Below are positions 5,030-6,615 of a stretch of DNA of 6,615 nt, in pieces. Below the pieces are notes generated by a model. That model did no database searches and was not told where the DNA came from. It worked only from the letters and a program-made list of their open reading frames with translations. The DNA comes from Siphonobacter sp048595215 (GTDB lineage Bacteria; Bacteroidota; Bacteroidia; Cytophagales; Spirosomataceae). The DNA lies in the NCBI RefSeq assembly GCF_048595215.1, contig NZ_JBMDWJ010000064.1, positions 1-6,615 on the forward strand. Reading direction: 5' to 3'. Positions within the stretch are counted from its first letter, which is position 1; each line of letters opens with the position of its first letter. Both the position numbers and the translations under genes were made by a program.

Positions 5030-6615
5030 TTACATCATGCCACCCATTCCGCCAGGACCGGCAGCAGGAGCAGGATTATCTTCAGGCTTGTCAGCTACTA
5101 CGCATTCAGTAGTCAGCAACAGACCCGCTACCGAAGCAGCGTTTTCCAGAGCCAGACGCGTTACTTTCGTCGGGTCAATGATACCGGCTGCAATCATGTT
5201 TTCGTAACGGTCTTCGCGAGCGTTGTAACCGTAATCAGCCGTACCTTGTTTCACGGCGTTGATAACTACCGAAGCTTCGCCACCGGCGTTTGCTACGATC
5301 GTACGCAGGGGAGCTTCAACGGCCTGACGAATGATGTTAATACCCGTCGTTTGGTCGTCGTTGTCACCTTTGAAGCCTTCGAGAGCGGCAACGGCACGGA
5401 TCAGGGCTACGCCACCACCCGCTACGATACCTTCTTCAACGGCCGCACGAGTTGCGTGCAGAGCATCGTCAACGCGGTCTTTCTTCTCCTTCATTTCAAC
5501 TTCGGTAGCTGCACCGATGTAGAGAATCGCTACACCACCTGACAGTTTCGCCAGACGTTCCTGTAATTTCTCACGGTCGTAATCCGAAGTCGTATTTTCG
5601 ATCTGCGTTTTGATCTGGTTTACGCGGCCCGTAATGTCCTCTTTCGCACCTACGCCGTTTACAATCGTCGTATTGTCTTTGTCGATCAGGACTTTTTCAG
5701 CTTGACCCAGGTATTCAATCGAAGCATTTTCGAGTTTGAAACCACGCTCTTCGCTGATTACCGTACCACCCGTCAGGATCGCGATGTCTTCCAGCATAGC
5801 TTTCCGACGATCACCGAAACCAGGAGCTTTTACGGCAGCCACTTTCAGGGCACCACGGATTTTGTTAACCACCAGCGTAGCCAGAGCTTCACCGTCTACG
5901 TCTTCCGCAATGATGATCAAGGGACGACCGGTTTGAGCTACTTGCTCCAGTACGGGCAGCAGTTCTTTCATCGAAGAAACTTTCTTCTCAGAAATCAGCA
6001 GGAAGGGACGATCCAGATCGGCTTCCATTTTGTCCGGGTTCGTCACGAAGTAAGGAGACAGGTAACCGCGGTCAAACTGCATACCTTCTACCGTTTTTAC
6101 TTCGGTTTCAGTACCACGAGCTTCTTCAACCGTGATGACACCTTCTTTACCCACTTTGTCCATGGCGTCGGCGATCATCGTACCGATTTCGTGGTCGTTG
6201 TTGGCAGAGATGGTAGCCACCTGAGCGATTTCTTTGGAAGTGCTGATGGCACGTGATTGTGACTTCAGGTTTTCAACGATCTTACCTACGGCCTTATCGA
6301 TACCGCGTTTCAGATCCATTGGGTTTGCACCCGCTGCTACGTTTTTCACACCGATCGAGTAGATCGCCTGCGTCAGAACCGTAGCCGTCGTGGTACCATC
6401 ACCAGCCTGATCAGCCGTTTTAGAAGCTACTTCTTTCACGAGTTGAGCACCCATGTTTTCCAGAGCATCTTTCAACTCGATTTCTTTAGCTACCGTTACC
6501 CCATCTTTGGTGATGGCCGGAGAGCCAAATTTCTTATCGATGATTACGTTACGACCTTTAGGGCCGAGGGTTACTTTAACCGCGTCTGCCAAAGCGTCAA
6601 CGCCACGCTTCAGGC
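5030..6615 (-). CDS. groEL: Chaperonin GroEL (Hsp60), 5' end outside the window
   Basis: This is the 60-kDa subunit of the cytoplasmic double-ring chaperonin, which folds proteins in an ATP-driven cage capped by GroES. The window holds 527 codons plus the stop. The first full codon, CTG at 6611-6613, begins LKRGVDALADAVKVTLGPKG, matching about residue 16 of E. coli GroEL, so about 15 codons are missing. A TTG at 6590-6592 could be taken for a start but lies within this conserved stretch and is an internal Leu. Visible hallmarks are AGDGTTTATVL (ATP and Mg binding, Asp87 region), the apical EGMQFDRGYLSPYF and KAPGFGDRRKAML segments, and DALHATRAAVEEG with the ATPase Asp (398 in E. coli) followed by VAGGGVAL. 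The C-terminus is PAAGPGGMGGMM, a shorter Gly-Met tail than in E. coli. Codon use is strongly biased to GAA, CGT, ACC and TAC, as expected for a highly expressed gene. groES would be expected upstream, beyond the right edge. A strong terminator follows. Confidence 0.98.
   Translation of the reverse strand, partial: LKRGVDALADAVKVTLGPKGRNVIIDKKFGSPAITKDGVTVAKEIELKDALENMGAQLVKEVASKTADQAGDGTTTATVLTQAIYSIGVKNVAAGANPMDLKRGIDKAVGKIVENLKSQSRAISTSKEIAQVATISANNDHEIGTMIADAMDKVGKEGVITVEEARGTETEVKTVEGMQFDRGYLSPYFVTNPDKMEADLDRPFLLISEKKVSSMKELLPVLEQVAQTGRPLIIIAEDVDGEALATLVVNKIRGALKVAAVKAPGFGDRRKAMLEDIAILTGGTVISEERGFKLENASIEYLGQAEKVLIDKDNTTIVNGVGAKEDITGRVNQIKTQIENTTSDYDREKLQERLAKLSGGVAILYIGAATEVEMKEKKDRVDDALHATRAAVEEGIVAGGGVALIRAVAALEGFKGDNDDQTTGINIIRQAVEAPLRTIVANAGGEASVVINAVKQGTADYGYNAREDRYENMIAAGIIDPTKVTRLALENAASVAGLLLTTECVVADKPEDNPAPAAGPGGMGGMM

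Noticed and set aside
5018..6256. Plus-strand open frames opposite groEL
   Set aside because: They are antisense shadows of a highly biased, clearly recognised gene, and their translations are low-complexity and match no family I know.

Overview
This window most likely comes from a member of the Bacteroidota, probably Cytophagales. No start codon has a recognisable Shine-Dalgarno sequence. The exported proteins end their signal peptides in the FAQ or AHA style common in this phylum. The GroEL is bacterial with a short GGM tail. The family-level placement is inferred from protein character, not from a database search.

Layout from left to right. Positions 1-112 hold no convincing gene, only a G-rich stem-loop. 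A minus-strand gene (113-970) encodes an exported beta-barrel-like protein resembling DUF481. Upstream of it is a minus-strand gene (1103-2839) for an exported M14-type zinc carboxypeptidase, and a rho-independent terminator (1031-1066) separates the two. A 166-bp divergent spacer leads to a plus-strand gene (3006-4727) for a GH13 enzyme closely resembling trehalose synthase (maltose alpha-D-glucosyltransferase), but with a signal peptide. It ends in a strong hairpin terminator. A convergent intergenic stretch follows, and then the groEL terminator and the minus-strand groEL gene. groEL runs off the right edge, so its first roughly 15 codons, and any groES, lie outside the window.

Three of the four proteins carry export signals: an outer-membrane-type barrel, a peptidase and a glycoside hydrolase-family enzyme. 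All three would act in the periplasm or cell envelope. Each gene appears to be its own transcription unit, because terminators are visible after the M14, GH13 and groEL genes. Nothing in the sequence ties the genes into one pathway.

The least ordinary part is the non-coding stretch between the GH13 and groEL terminators (4776-4977). It holds two diverged copies of a 20-bp palindrome, TACA-RR-TTT-NN-AAA-YY-TG-YA, whose arm differences compensate each other. Between them lies a 64-nt imperfect hairpin with nearly symmetric internal loops. It could be a REP-like or miniature mobile element, or a structured RNA; the sequence alone does not decide. I found no CRISPR array, tRNA, rRNA, insertion-sequence gene or novel multi-gene system.
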